Shown one piece after another: positions 1 through 5,840 of a stretch of DNA of 5,951 nt (positions within the stretch are counted from its first letter, which is position 1; the number at the start of each line of letters is the position of its first letter). The stretch spans positions 1 through 5,951 of the forward strand of contig JACZRJ010000036.1 of the NCBI GenBank assembly GCA_022574795.1. The letters are read 5' to 3'. The position numbers and the translations under genes were made by a program. The notes beneath the pieces are model-generated. The model made no database searches. It was not told where the DNA came from and saw only the letters and a list, made by a program, of their open reading frames with translations. The DNA is from Patescibacteria group bacterium (GTDB lineage Bacteria; Patescibacteriota; Andersenbacteria; UBA10190).

Positions 1-1
1 C

Positions 2-292
2 AGCGATCGAAAGAAACAGCAGATTAATGATGCCCGGTCCAAAGTTTTTTCGGACATGAGCCGTGAGTTAACAGAATACAACCCCGTCATAGTTATAGTT
101 GAGGAAGCCAGGCCTAATCGTTTCCTCACCGGCTTTAACTATCTCAACTTTATTGAGCGAACCCCTGAACTGAGGGCCATGCTAGCTAACTACGAGGCCA
201 GCACGGTTCAATTTAGCTTAAACGGCCTAGATTCCTACCGACTATATTTTCGCCAAGACATTGCAGACAGCCGACCGAAGCTCATAGATTGA
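2..292 (+). CDS. 3' end of an unidentified gene, possibly the C-terminus of a GT39-like membrane glycosyltransferase
   Basis: The frame is open from the first full codon at base 2 to a TGA at 290-292, so the gene begins upstream and only about 96 C-terminal residues are visible. The internal Met at base 56 is unlikely to be the start because the frame continues upstream with similar charged sequence. The visible part has a charged helix-like start, then a hydrophobic strand (NPVIVIVEE), a stretch with TPELRAMLANYE, and an ending like YRLYFR. This order resembles the C-terminal soluble tail of GT39/ArnT-like membrane glycosyltransferases, where 'NPP-x-hydrophobic' is followed by 'L..nY....Y.lY.R'. 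No membrane segments or catalytic residues lie in this part, so the family is only a guess. It ends before a likely terminator and is separated from the acyP unit by 131 bp. Confidence 0.6.
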   Translation, partial: SDRKKQQINDARSKVFSDMSRELTEYNPVIVIVEEARPNRFLTGFNYLNFIERTPELRAMLANYEASTVQFSLNGLDSYRLYFRQDIADSRPKLID

Positions 293-313
293 TTACCGTT
301 GGCCTAACTACCT

Positions 314-352
314 AGGTATCACCAGGGCTCTGGTACCTCCCGAATGTTTTTT
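314..352 (+). terminator. Likely intrinsic terminator after the partial gene
   Basis: Bases 321-325 (ACCAG) pair with 330-334 (CTGGT) around a four-base GGCT loop, and 314-317 (AGGT) pair with 335-338 (ACCT), with a three-base bulge at 318-320. A run of six T follows at 347-352. The spacer between stem and T-run is about eight bases, longer than ideal, so efficiency is uncertain. The site would end the upstream gene before the acyP promoter. Confidence 0.45.
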
Positions 353-377
353 CTGCCTCCGGCTCCTTTTCTTGATC

Positions 378-386
378 TGGTATGAT
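378..386 (+). promoter_or_regulatory. Extended -10 promoter upstream of acyP
   Basis: TGG followed by TATGAT forms an extended -10 element (TGn plus a 5/6 match to TATAAT). No good -35 hexamer sits 16-18 bp upstream, which is tolerated when the TG extension is present. Transcription would start near 393, giving a leader of about 30 bases before the acyP ATG at 424. The site lies just after the preceding terminator, as expected for the promoter of the acyP-rplI-pyrG unit. Confidence 0.45.
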
Positions 387-423
387 GTAGCCAGTCAGTG
401 ATTAAAAACAAAAAATTGAACGT

Positions 424-732
424 ATGGTTATATCGTCACGCAATCACGAAGCAGGGGATCGGATTAAAGAGTTAAAGCTCACTATCACTGGTAGGGTTCA
501 GGGGGTGTTTTATCGAGTCACAATTTCTAAGCTAGCCAAACAATTAGGCTTAGTAGGTTATACCCGAAATGTACCTGACGGGGCCGTGGAGGTTGTCGCC
601 CAAGGACCAAAACAACATCTGGCCCAGCTCCTCAAGCAGTGCTACGATGGACCGAAGTTGGCCCAAGTCGATCAGATCAACGTTGACTGGCGAGAGCCAA
701 CTGAATCATTCGATACCTTTGTCATTAAATAG
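424..732 (+). CDS. acyP: Acylphosphatase
   Basis: This 102-residue protein is a small cytosolic acylphosphatase, which hydrolyses the carboxyl-phosphate bond of acyl phosphates such as acetyl phosphate or carbamoyl phosphate. The two family signatures are intact. GRVQGVFYR at residues 23-31 forms the phosphate-binding loop with catalytic Arg31. GYTRNVPDG at 45-53 carries catalytic Asn49. Length is close to the usual 90-100 residues, with about 15 extra N-terminal residues before the conserved KELKLTITG strand. The ATG at 424 was chosen because no ATG, GTG or TTG codon lies between it and the conserved core. There is no recognisable Shine-Dalgarno sequence; the leader is A-rich. It is the first gene of a + strand unit with rplI and pyrG. 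Its physiological substrate in this organism is unknown. Confidence 0.93.
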   Translation: MVISSRNHEAGDRIKELKLTITGRVQGVFYRVTISKLAKQLGLVGYTRNVPDGAVEVVAQGPKQHLAQLLKQCYDGPKLAQVDQINVDWREPTESFDTFVIK

Positions 733-783
733 CTTTCAGCCAGAATCAAGGTGGTTGAAGACCATCAGCTAATGCCGAAAATA

Positions 784-1278
784 ATGCTTAAAAAGAAGAT
801 CAAAATAATTTTGCTAGAGGATATCAAAGACCGGGGTCAAGCCGGAGACATCGTAACTGTCTCCGATGGCTACGCGCGTAATTTTCTGTTTCCGCAAGGA
901 AAAGCAGCCCTGGCCACACCGGATTCAGAGGACCGGGCCTTGCGGAGCCAACAAGCTTCTGCTCAAACCGCCGAACAAGACCTGACTAAGCTGCAAACCC
1001 AAGCCAAGAAACTTGACGGCACCGAGCTAACCCTGACGGCCAAAGTTAAAGAGGGCAGCGAGATCTACGGCAGCATCACACCACTTGTTATAGCCAAAGA
1101 GCTAAACAAACAAGCCGGCACCAGCCTCAAAGCCAAAGACATTGCTCTCGATCAGCCAATCACAACCCTGGGTAGCACTGATATTGTTGCTCATTTGTCA
1201 CCGGAGGTTCAAATAAACCTACGTCTGACAATTGAGCCCGATACAGAAGCTCAAGAAAAAACTGATGACAGCGAGTAG
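784..1278 (+). CDS. rplI: 50S ribosomal protein L9 (bL9)
   Basis: bL9 binds 23S rRNA near the base of the L1 stalk in the large subunit and helps maintain reading frame. The N-terminal domain is clear: KIILLED is followed by a region matching the L9 family signature in full, with G-x2-G-x4-V-x2-GY-x2-NFL-x3-G-x-A-x3-T ending around residue 46. The central charged helix (EDRALRSQQ to KLQTQAKKL) and the C-terminal domain (EIYGSIT, then PITTLGSTDI) follow in the normal order. It ends with an acidic tail, EAQEKTDDSE. Three in-frame starts are possible: GTG 751, ATG 772 and ATG 784. I prefer 784 because it lies nearest the conserved N-terminus; it still leaves five extra residues. An AAGGTGG at 748-754 is badly spaced for either ATG. 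No terminator lies between acyP and this gene, so co-transcription is likely. Confidence 0.95.
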   Translation: MLKKKIKIILLEDIKDRGQAGDIVTVSDGYARNFLFPQGKAALATPDSEDRALRSQQASAQTAEQDLTKLQTQAKKLDGTELTLTAKVKEGSEIYGSITPLVIAKELNKQAGTSLKAKDIALDQPITTLGSTDIVAHLSPEVQINLRLTIEPDTEAQEKTDDSE

Positions 1279-1309
1279 AGAGAACCTACATTCAAGGCAG
1301 AGTTTCCAG

Positions 1310-1315
1310 TACAAT
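1310..1315 (+). promoter_or_regulatory. -10-like hexamer immediately before pyrG
   Basis: TACAAT matches the -10 consensus at five of six positions and ends seven bases before the pyrG ATG at 1323. A start at the usual distance from a -10 would fall on or beside that ATG, giving a leaderless or near-leaderless pyrG transcript. No good -35 hexamer is present, and short hexamers occur often by chance, so this is tentative. Confidence 0.3.
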
Positions 1316-1322
1316 TGATCTG

Positions 1323-2969
1323 ATGAATAAGCCAAGTCGAACTTCTGCTTCTGGAGTGAAGTACATATTTGTCACTGGAGGTGTGCTGTCTGGTCTTGGC
1401 AAAGGAATTACGGCGGCCTCCATCGGCAACATCCTCAAACGGCGCGGGTTTTCCGTGAACATGCAAAAGTTTGATCAATATATTAACGTTGATGCTGGCA
1501 CACTCAATCCCGCCGAGCACGGCGAAGTGTTTGTTACCGACGACGGCGCCGAGTGCGATCTCGACCTTGGCCACTACGAACGATTCTTGGACCTTAACCT
1601 CACCGGTAAATCATCTGTCATGACCGGTGAAATATATCAAGCAGTTATCGAGCGCGAGCGCCGGGGCGACTATTTAGGCAAAACAGTTCAGGTTATCCCA
1701 CACGTGACCGACGAAGTAAAAAAACGAGCCTACCAGGGAGCCCAAGCCAATCATTTTGATATTCACATTGTCGAAATAGGTGGCACAGTTGGCGATAACG
1801 AGGGCTTCCATTTCATTGAGGCAGCCCGCCAAATGCGGTTAGACCTAGGGGAGGGGAACGTGCTGTATGTCCATGTCGTCTTTCTGCCCCATCTTAAGGC
1901 CTCCGATGAGGTAAAAACTAAACCAGCCCAGAACAGCGTACGGGAGCTCCGCAATATCGGTATTCAACCAGATATTCTTATCACGCGAACCGACTACGAA
2001 GTACCGGAAGGAATGATCGATAAATTATCGCTGTATACCAACGTCGAACCCGAAGCCATCCTGCCCCTGCTAACAGTGCCGAGTGTCTATCAGGTCCCGC
2101 TAATAATGGAAGATAGCAAACTCGATGATGTTATTCTCCGCAAACTATCACTGCAAGCTAACCAACAGGACAACGGCGAGTGGCTAACGTTCGTCAAACA
2201 CATCCAGGAGGAGAAAGAGTCGGTGACCATCGGCCTGGTCGGCAAATACACTACCATGCTCGACACCTACGCCAGCCTGGTCGAAGCCCTCAAGGCTGCT
2301 GCCTGGCAGAACGACCGCGACCTCATTCTGCGCTGGGTTGACGCCGAGGAAATTGAATCTGGTGACGTACCCAAGATGCTGGCCGATGTTTCCGGAATTG
2401 TAGTGCCAGGTGGGTTCGGCATCCGCGGCACCGAAGGAAAAATTAAAGCCATTCAATATGCTCGCGAGAATAAGATACCCTTCTTCGGTTTATGCCTGGG
2501 CATGCAATTAGCCACCATCGAGTATGCTCGCAATGTCGCCGGGATAAAACAAGCTACCAGCCAAGAATATATTGATGAAGGCGATCTCGATCAGGAACAC
2601 CTGCGCGATTGTGTTATCCACATCATGGCAGAACAAAAGGTTGTCGATAAAAAAGGTGGCACCATGCGCCTTGGTGGCTGGGATTGTGTCTTGGACCAGC
2701 AAAGCTTTTCCTACCAGGCCTACGGCCAGGCTCAGATACGTGAGCGCCACCGGCATCGCTATGAATTCAACAACGATTTTCGTGAGCAGCTAACCAAGGC
2801 TGGCCTCAGAATAGCCGGTACGACGCCAGACAAAAAACTGGTCGAGATTATTGAAATACCAAACCACCCCTGGTTCGTTGGCGTCCAATTTCACCCGGAA
2901 TTTACCTCGCGCCCCCTCAAAGGGCATCCGTTATTTAACGACTTCATCGCCGCCACCATCAAAAAATAG
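1323..2969 (+). CDS. pyrG: CTP synthase (glutamine-hydrolysing)
   Basis: CTP synthase converts UTP, ATP and glutamine to CTP, the last step of de novo pyrimidine nucleotide synthesis. The 548-residue length is normal. The synthetase domain (about 1-275) has YIFVTGG with the ATP loop SGLGKG (23-28), then HGEVFVTDDGAECDLDLGHY (66-85), EIGGTVGD (151-158) and the UTP-binding segment EVKTKPAQNS (196-205). The class I glutamine amidotransferase domain (about 300-548) has an intact triad: Cys391 in GLCLGMQ, with His524 and Glu526 in FHPEF. Two normally well-kept places differ: KFDQYINVD has Gln52 where Pro is usual, and GDNEGFHF (157-164) replaces the common GDIESLPF. ATG 1323 adds eleven residues before the core; GTG 1356 would give MKYIFVTGG and is a possible alternative. 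Neither has a Shine-Dalgarno sequence. The gene lies 44 bp after rplI and converges on rpmA. Confidence 0.97.
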   Translation: MNKPSRTSASGVKYIFVTGGVLSGLGKGITAASIGNILKRRGFSVNMQKFDQYINVDAGTLNPAEHGEVFVTDDGAECDLDLGHYERFLDLNLTGKSSVMTGEIYQAVIERERRGDYLGKTVQVIPHVTDEVKKRAYQGAQANHFDIHIVEIGGTVGDNEGFHFIEAARQMRLDLGEGNVLYVHVVFLPHLKASDEVKTKPAQNSVRELRNIGIQPDILITRTDYEVPEGMIDKLSLYTNVEPEAILPLLTVPSVYQVPLIMEDSKLDDVILRKLSLQANQQDNGEWLTFVKHIQEEKESVTIGLVGKYTTMLDTYASLVEALKAAAWQNDRDLILRWVDAEEIESGDVPKMLADVSGIVVPGGFGIRGTEGKIKAIQYARENKIPFFGLCLGMQLATIEYARNVAGIKQATSQEYIDEGDLDQEHLRDCVIHIMAEQKVVDKKGGTMRLGGWDCVLDQQSFSYQAYGQAQIRERHRHRYEFNNDFREQLTKAGLRIAGTTPDKKLVEIIEIPNHPWFVGVQFHPEFTSRPLKGHPLFNDFIAATIKK

Positions 2970-2991
2970 GAGCTTTTTAAAGTTCCTATTT
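2964..2991 (-). terminator. Hairpin terminator between convergent pyrG and rpmA
   Basis: Bases 2964-2971 (AAATAGGA) pair perfectly with 2984-2991 (TCCTATTT). The stem continues through a G-T wobble (2972/2983) and four more pairs (2973-2976 with 2979-2982), leaving a two-base loop that would probably open in practice. On the - strand the hairpin ends in six U (complement of A 2961-2966), so it fits an intrinsic terminator for the rpmA unit. On the + strand the downstream arm is followed by AAAG rather than a U-run, so it should end pyrG less well. The pyrG TAG stop (2967-2969) is inside the stem. Confidence 0.65.
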
Positions 2992-2992
2992 A

Positions 2993-3017
2993 AAGCAAAT
3001 GACAATTTTGGTTGCTT
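2993..3017. repeat. Second short inverted repeat in the convergent spacer
   Basis: AAGCAA at 2993-2998 pairs with TTGCTT at 3012-3017 around a 13-base loop. It follows the main hairpin directly. The stem is short and has no U-run on either strand, so a role in ending pyrG transcripts is only possible. Confidence 0.25.
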
Positions 3018-3040
3018 AAGGTAATCCCTAAAGTCAGTGA

Positions 3041-3322
3041 TTAGCTTTTCGGATATACGTTGATCAGGGTAGCCTTCTTCAGCTTCCCAGTGAATTTCAT
3101 CACCTTGCGAGTAGCGAAACTGACAATTCCATCAACCGCAGCGTATAAGGTATCGTCACGGCCGACGCGCACATTGTCTCCAGCTCGATATTTTGAACCT
3201 CTTTGGCGAAGGATAATTTGCCCCGCTCTAGCTGGCTGGCCACCATAAATCTTTACACCCAAACGCCTGCCCGCAGAATCTCGGACGTTACTTGTTGATC
3301 CACCAGCTTTCTTATGTGCCAT
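3041..3322 (-). CDS. rpmA: 50S ribosomal protein L27 (bL27)
   Basis: bL27 sits in the large subunit with its N-terminal tail reaching the peptidyl transferase centre, where it contacts tRNA. The 93-residue protein starts [10 protein letters not shown] with no cleavable N-terminal extension of the kind seen in Firmicutes. The family core follows: a GVKIYGG segment, the diagnostic [16 protein letters not shown] (residues 36-51), and [14 protein letters not shown] (55-68). A basic, CPR-like tail ([18 protein letters not shown]) ends it. The start is unambiguous because the conserved N-terminus begins at this ATG. It lies 17 bp behind the methyltransferase gene on the same strand, in an A/T-rich spacer with no Shine-Dalgarno sequence, so the two are probably co-transcribed. 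rplU, its common partner in other bacteria, is not here. Confidence 0.97.
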   Translation of the reverse strand: MAHKKAGGSTSNVRDSAGRRLGVKIYGGQPARAGQIILRQRGSKYRAGDNVRVGRDDTLYAAVDGIVSFATRKVMKFTGKLKKATLINVYPKS

Positions 3323-3339
3323 AGTTTTAAATAATTTTA

Positions 3340-4587
3340 TTAAGCCTTACTCCACCTGAATAACTCTCGGCCCACCAGGGCATCAGGGCGTGCGTACTTG
3401 AGACTGCCTCGAGCGGTTGGAGGATAGACCGTCTGTAATTCCTCAGGAACGAGTTGCTCAAGACTGTACCCGAGATCAGTCACTGAGTCAAGAAATGACT
3501 GGGGGAGAGTATGCCAATCATCGCGCCTTCGTTCAGCTCGGTAAGCGGGCAGTGCCATCAATAAAATTCCGGACTTTTTTAGCAGCGGCAACATATTTCT
3601 AAAGGCCGACAAGTAAAGTATTGCTAGATTAGTGAACCTGGCGTCAGCCTCAGCAGGGGACAGGGGAGAAGAAATAGGCTCTCCCAAATACGGCTCGGTC
3701 ACAATTGCATCAATACTCTGATCCAACTTTTCATCAATAGCCTGTTGGATATCGTGCACCGACAGCGCCGGCCGAATACGTGCCTCAACGGAGAAGTGCG
3801 ACTCCAGCCAAGCCAAATTACTTTGGCTAGCTGCGACCATCTTCTGGCTGATATCGGCGCCTATCATCTGGTGTCCCCAAAGCCAGCCCTCTTGCAACAC
3901 TGTGCCCATACCACAGAAGGGATCGAGGATTACCTGTGACCCTGTTTCGGGCAGCCGACTAAGCGCCAGGTTAAGCATCATCTGGGCTAACTTAGGCGGG
4001 AGCATGCCAACCTGAACATCACGCACTGGTCGCGCCGTATCCCTCAATTCATAGGCTTGAATGTCTTGAATCTGCACCGTCTGGGCTACTTGGTACGATT
4101 CCTTGGTTTTAATAATACTAAGCTCTCGATTCGGCGCTCTCGTTAAGGTATTAAAGATAACTTGGGCGGCGTTGAGCTGCCCGCCACCACCCCTAGCCGT
4201 CACAAAGCGTAGCGATCGTCCGGCTTCACGAGCCAGTTTTTTAAGCTCTGGACCAAGCGTCGCAGCTTGGCGCCGCGGTATTCCCACCACACTCAAGCCC
4301 ACCGTCATTTTCTTCTGGGCCATATCCGTACGGTCAAGTATCTGCCAGAGATCCTGGGCAGACGGTTCCTGCGAAAAAGTTCCCCTAACCTCAGCAATGC
4401 GATTACTACCACCAAGCCTAGTTAATAAATCCTCAGGCACAACTCCTGATAATGAAACCTCTAGCCTGTCTTCTGCAGCATAAAGAAGTCTCACCTGAAG
4501 CTCGGACCGCGCCAGAACTTCCCACGCTTCCACTGCCGAGAGCGTCGGATGAGATCCCAAGAAAAATATGTAGTCGTATGTCACCAC
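3340..4587 (-). CDS. THUMP-domain RNA methyltransferase, COG1041 / Trm11-TrmG10-like
   Basis: This is probably an S-adenosylmethionine-dependent tRNA guanosine N2-methyltransferase; the target position is not known. The N-terminal half (about 1-175) looks like the ferredoxin-like plus THUMP region that binds RNA, including [16 protein letters not shown] (114-129). A linker, [20 protein letters not shown] (179-198), is the conserved entry to the Rossmann domain. Methyltransferase motif I is LDPFCGMGT (221-229), the next strand ends in an acidic residue in GADIS (Asp245), and motif IV is VTEPYLG (296-302) in place of the usual DPPY-type sequence. The C-terminus GRELFRW is also family-like. The 415-residue length fits. 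The start is GTG at 4587, followed by a second GTG codon; no Shine-Dalgarno sequence is visible. It leads the unit with rpmA and is divergent from the next gene. Confidence 0.85.
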   Translation of the reverse strand: MVTYDYIFFLGSHPTLSAVEAWEVLARSELQVRLLYAAEDRLEVSLSGVVPEDLLTRLGGSNRIAEVRGTFSQEPSAQDLWQILDRTDMAQKKMTVGLSVVGIPRRQAATLGPELKKLAREAGRSLRFVTARGGGGQLNAAQVIFNTLTRAPNRELSIIKTKESYQVAQTVQIQDIQAYELRDTARPVRDVQVGMLPPKLAQMMLNLALSRLPETGSQVILDPFCGMGTVLQEGWLWGHQMIGADISQKMVAASQSNLAWLESHFSVEARIRPALSVHDIQQAIDEKLDQSIDAIVTEPYLGEPISSPLSPAEADARFTNLAILYLSAFRNMLPLLKKSGILLMALPAYRAERRRDDWHTLPQSFLDSVTDLGYSLEQLVPEELQTVYPPTARGSLKYARPDALVGRELFRWSKA

Positions 4588-4605
4588 CAGAAAGTACCAG
4601 GCTTG

Positions 4606-4640
4606 AGTTACTAATTACAAATTATCAATTACGAATTACT
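4606..4640. repeat. Five tandem heptamers, consensus AATTACN
   Basis: The units in order are AGTTACT, AATTACA, AATTATC, AATTACG and AATTACT, with exact seven-base spacing and no indels. The first four bases are identical in units two to five, and the seventh base varies freely. The array fills most of the 61-bp spacer between two divergent genes. Similar short tandem heptamers are known in intergenic DNA of some bacteria, such as filamentous cyanobacteria. The role here is unknown: promoter spacing, slippage-prone sequence or a dispersed repeat family are all possible. Confidence 0.8.
4621..4626 (-). promoter_or_regulatory. Possible -10 element for the methyltransferase-rpmA unit
   Basis: Read on the - strand, these bases are GATAAT, a 5/6 match to the -10 consensus, lying 33 bases upstream of the GTG start at 4587. 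No convincing -35 hexamer is present. The element lies within the heptamer repeat, whose A/T-rich units make such matches easy to obtain by chance. Confidence 0.3.
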
Positions 4641-4648
4641 ATTAAGAT

Positions 4649-5119
4649 ATGGACCTAACTTCGTGGTGGGTGTTGCTCAAGACCAGACGAAACTTGTTTG
4701 GCAACATCGCGGTGGGCCTTTTACTCTTTGCCCTCGGCTGGCAGCTGGGTCGAGTGATGTCGCCGTACTATGCCGCGCACCCTATTGTCTTTACCGATCG
4801 CTCGACGCCAGCAAGCTCAGGTGGGACGACTGACGAACTTGTTACCTTGCAGCAGGAAGGCGTCGCCGATCGAGTGGCGAAGAAGTCGCCAGCCGTAGCT
4901 GCCACGCGCCGACAGACAACTGACACCCAGCCAGTAGGGGAGGAGAGAGCCGCGCAATTCGTTGGCAGTGTAAATTCTGACAAGTACCACCACCTAGACT
5001 GCTCAACCTGGGGACGAATAAACGAAGCGAACAGAATCTGGTTTGATTCAGTTGAACAGGCCGAAGCTGCCGGATACCAGCCGACCATATGTACCAAGGA
5101 GAAACTGGGGCTGCCGTAA
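4649..5119 (+). CDS. Membrane-anchored protein with an Ada-like metal-binding module
   Basis: This 156-residue protein has three parts. A short cytosolic N-terminus with K11, R13 and R14 precedes one hydrophobic segment (about 16-36, LFGNIAVGLLLFALGWQLG). The charges predict an N-in, C-out anchor. A low-complexity, likely disordered linker spans about 50-100. The C-terminal module (about 103-153) resembles the metal-binding domain of Ada: FVGSVNSDKYHHLDC, then INEANRIWFDS, then EAEAAGYQPTIC. Ada uses four Cys to hold zinc; here His114 takes the place of the first, Cys118 is kept, and only one Cys (148) remains in the final pair. Free-standing modules of this kind occur in nucleases and membrane proteins, so DNA repair activity should not be assumed. 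There is no methyltransferase domain. ATG 4649 is the only sensible start; a TACTAT hexamer ends seven bases before it and no Shine-Dalgarno sequence is seen. Confidence 0.8.
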   Translation: MDLTSWWVLLKTRRNLFGNIAVGLLLFALGWQLGRVMSPYYAAHPIVFTDRSTPASSGGTTDELVTLQQEGVADRVAKKSPAVAATRRQTTDTQPVGEERAAQFVGSVNSDKYHHLDCSTWGRINEANRIWFDSVEQAEAAGYQPTICTKEKLGLP

Positions 5120-5147
5120 AGCATGGGAGACCATAATATGAAACATC

Positions 5148-5164
5148 ACATTATTTTATAATGT
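5148..5164. repeat. Perfect palindrome after the Ada-like gene
   Basis: ACATTAT (5148-5154) and ATAATGT (5158-5164) are perfect reverse complements around a TTT loop. It begins 28 bases after the stop codon. The stem is A/T-rich and has no U-run after it, so it is a weak terminator candidate. The right arm overlaps an exact TATAAT (5157-5162), but no -35 element is at a suitable distance. A protein-binding site is also possible. Confidence 0.35.
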
Positions 5165-5174
5165 CAAGTAGCGG

Positions 5175-5218
5175 GGGGAGAAGAGAAGTGCCCAAAAAGG
5201 CGCTGAGGGGAGAAGAGA
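5175..5218. repeat. Repeated purine 12-mer flanking a small hairpin
   Basis: GGGGAGAAGAGA occurs at 5175-5186 and again at 5207-5218. Exactly between them, AGTGCC (5187-5192) can pair with GGCGCT (5199-5204), with one G-T wobble, around a CAAAAA loop. The symmetrical layout suggests a structured element, but its function is unknown. Confidence 0.4.
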
Positions 5219-5738
5219 TAGTAGGAGTACTAGTAACCACTGGTGGGGGAGATTGATCAGCGAAGCGCCAAGACGGTTTACTATAAAAATGAGAATCAGT
5301 AGGCAAGAGTCGAGAGTACGACAACATTGACATACGATCGAAAAACTGTGGAAAACATAAGGGGAAACATACAACGTCGCGAAAGGTACATTGTGCGTCG
5401 TATACTCAATTTCTCATTCGTACACCTTCTACCTTCTCTTCTGACTAATACCCGATTATATTCTCATCGTGCTGTTTGGCTTGTCATCATAATTCCTGCC
5501 AGGAACTAGGCTACCCCCACTATGCCCTTACTAGATTTTTTAACGACGCTTCAGCTGGCTTACAATGCTCGCGAATCTAATATAGGTCCTAGGACACCTG
5601 ATTATCAAATAAAGCGAGCGCAGTTGATCACAAGCATTCAGATAAGGATCTGCCTCAGACAGCTGCAACTACCAATAACTGTTTCCACTGCCAGATGTAT
5701 CTGCTTCACGATATTTTGTGGTACCCCTCAAGCAGTTA

Positions 5739-5785
5739 AGCAGCCAGTCCTACGATGACTTTAAGGACGCCAGCACCTGGCTGTT
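5739..5785. repeat. Nested inverted repeat in the gene-free region
   Basis: CAGCCAG (5741-5747) and CTGGCTG (5777-5783) are perfect reverse complements, extended by a G-T and an A-T pair at the base. Inside, TCCT (5748-5751) pairs with AGGA (5764-5767), leaving a one-sided bulge. There is no U-run, so it does not look like a terminator. It could be a fold in a small RNA or a chance structure. Confidence 0.3.
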
Positions 5786-5822
5786 GATAGCCCGCTACCG
5801 AAAGTAATTCTTGAGAACCAGC

Positions 5823-5840
5823 CCTCTCTAGCCTCTCTAG
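5823..5840. repeat. Tandem 9-mer duplication
   Basis: CCTCTCTAG is present twice head to tail, with no mismatch, about 20 bases upstream of the strong promoter at 5862. It may be simple slippage or a paired binding site; nothing in the sequence decides between these. Confidence 0.45.

Noticed and set aside
393..404. AGTCAGTGATTA occurs here and again at 3032-3043.
   Set aside because: A single shared 12-mer is expected about once by chance among all pairs of positions in a window of this size, and the two contexts have nothing in common.
1251..1574. A 107-codon open frame on the - strand across the rplI-pyrG junction.
   Set aside because: It is antisense to the conserved 5' end of pyrG, has no recognisable domain and is explained as a shadow of that coding sequence.
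5131..5170. A TTGACA on the - strand (5168-5163) with a TATTAT further on (5138-5133), as a possible leftward promoter.
   Set aside because: The spacer would be 24 bp, too long for a working promoter, and it would point towards the 3' end of the convergent + strand gene.
5327..5332. A perfect TTGACA that could be a -35 element.
   Set aside because: No -10-like hexamer lies 16-19 bp downstream; the bases there read GGAAAAC.
5344..5355. TGTGGAAAA, one mismatch from a DnaA box, which might indicate a replication origin.
   Set aside because: Only one such site was found, with no clustered boxes, no A/T-rich unwinding region beside it and no dnaA, dnaN or rpmH nearby.
5522..5758. A 78-codon open frame on the + strand with an ATG start.
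   Set aside because: The predicted protein has no recognisable domain, its composition looks random after the first 20 residues and there is no ribosome binding site. It may hide a remnant but cannot be supported as a gene.
5718..5807. A 29-codon frame from a GTG, ending in a protein-like stretch with YDDFKDASTWLLIARYRK.
   Set aside because: It looks more protein-like than its surroundings, but it is very short, has no start signal and overlaps the nested hairpin. A frameshifted gene remnant is possible but not demonstrated.
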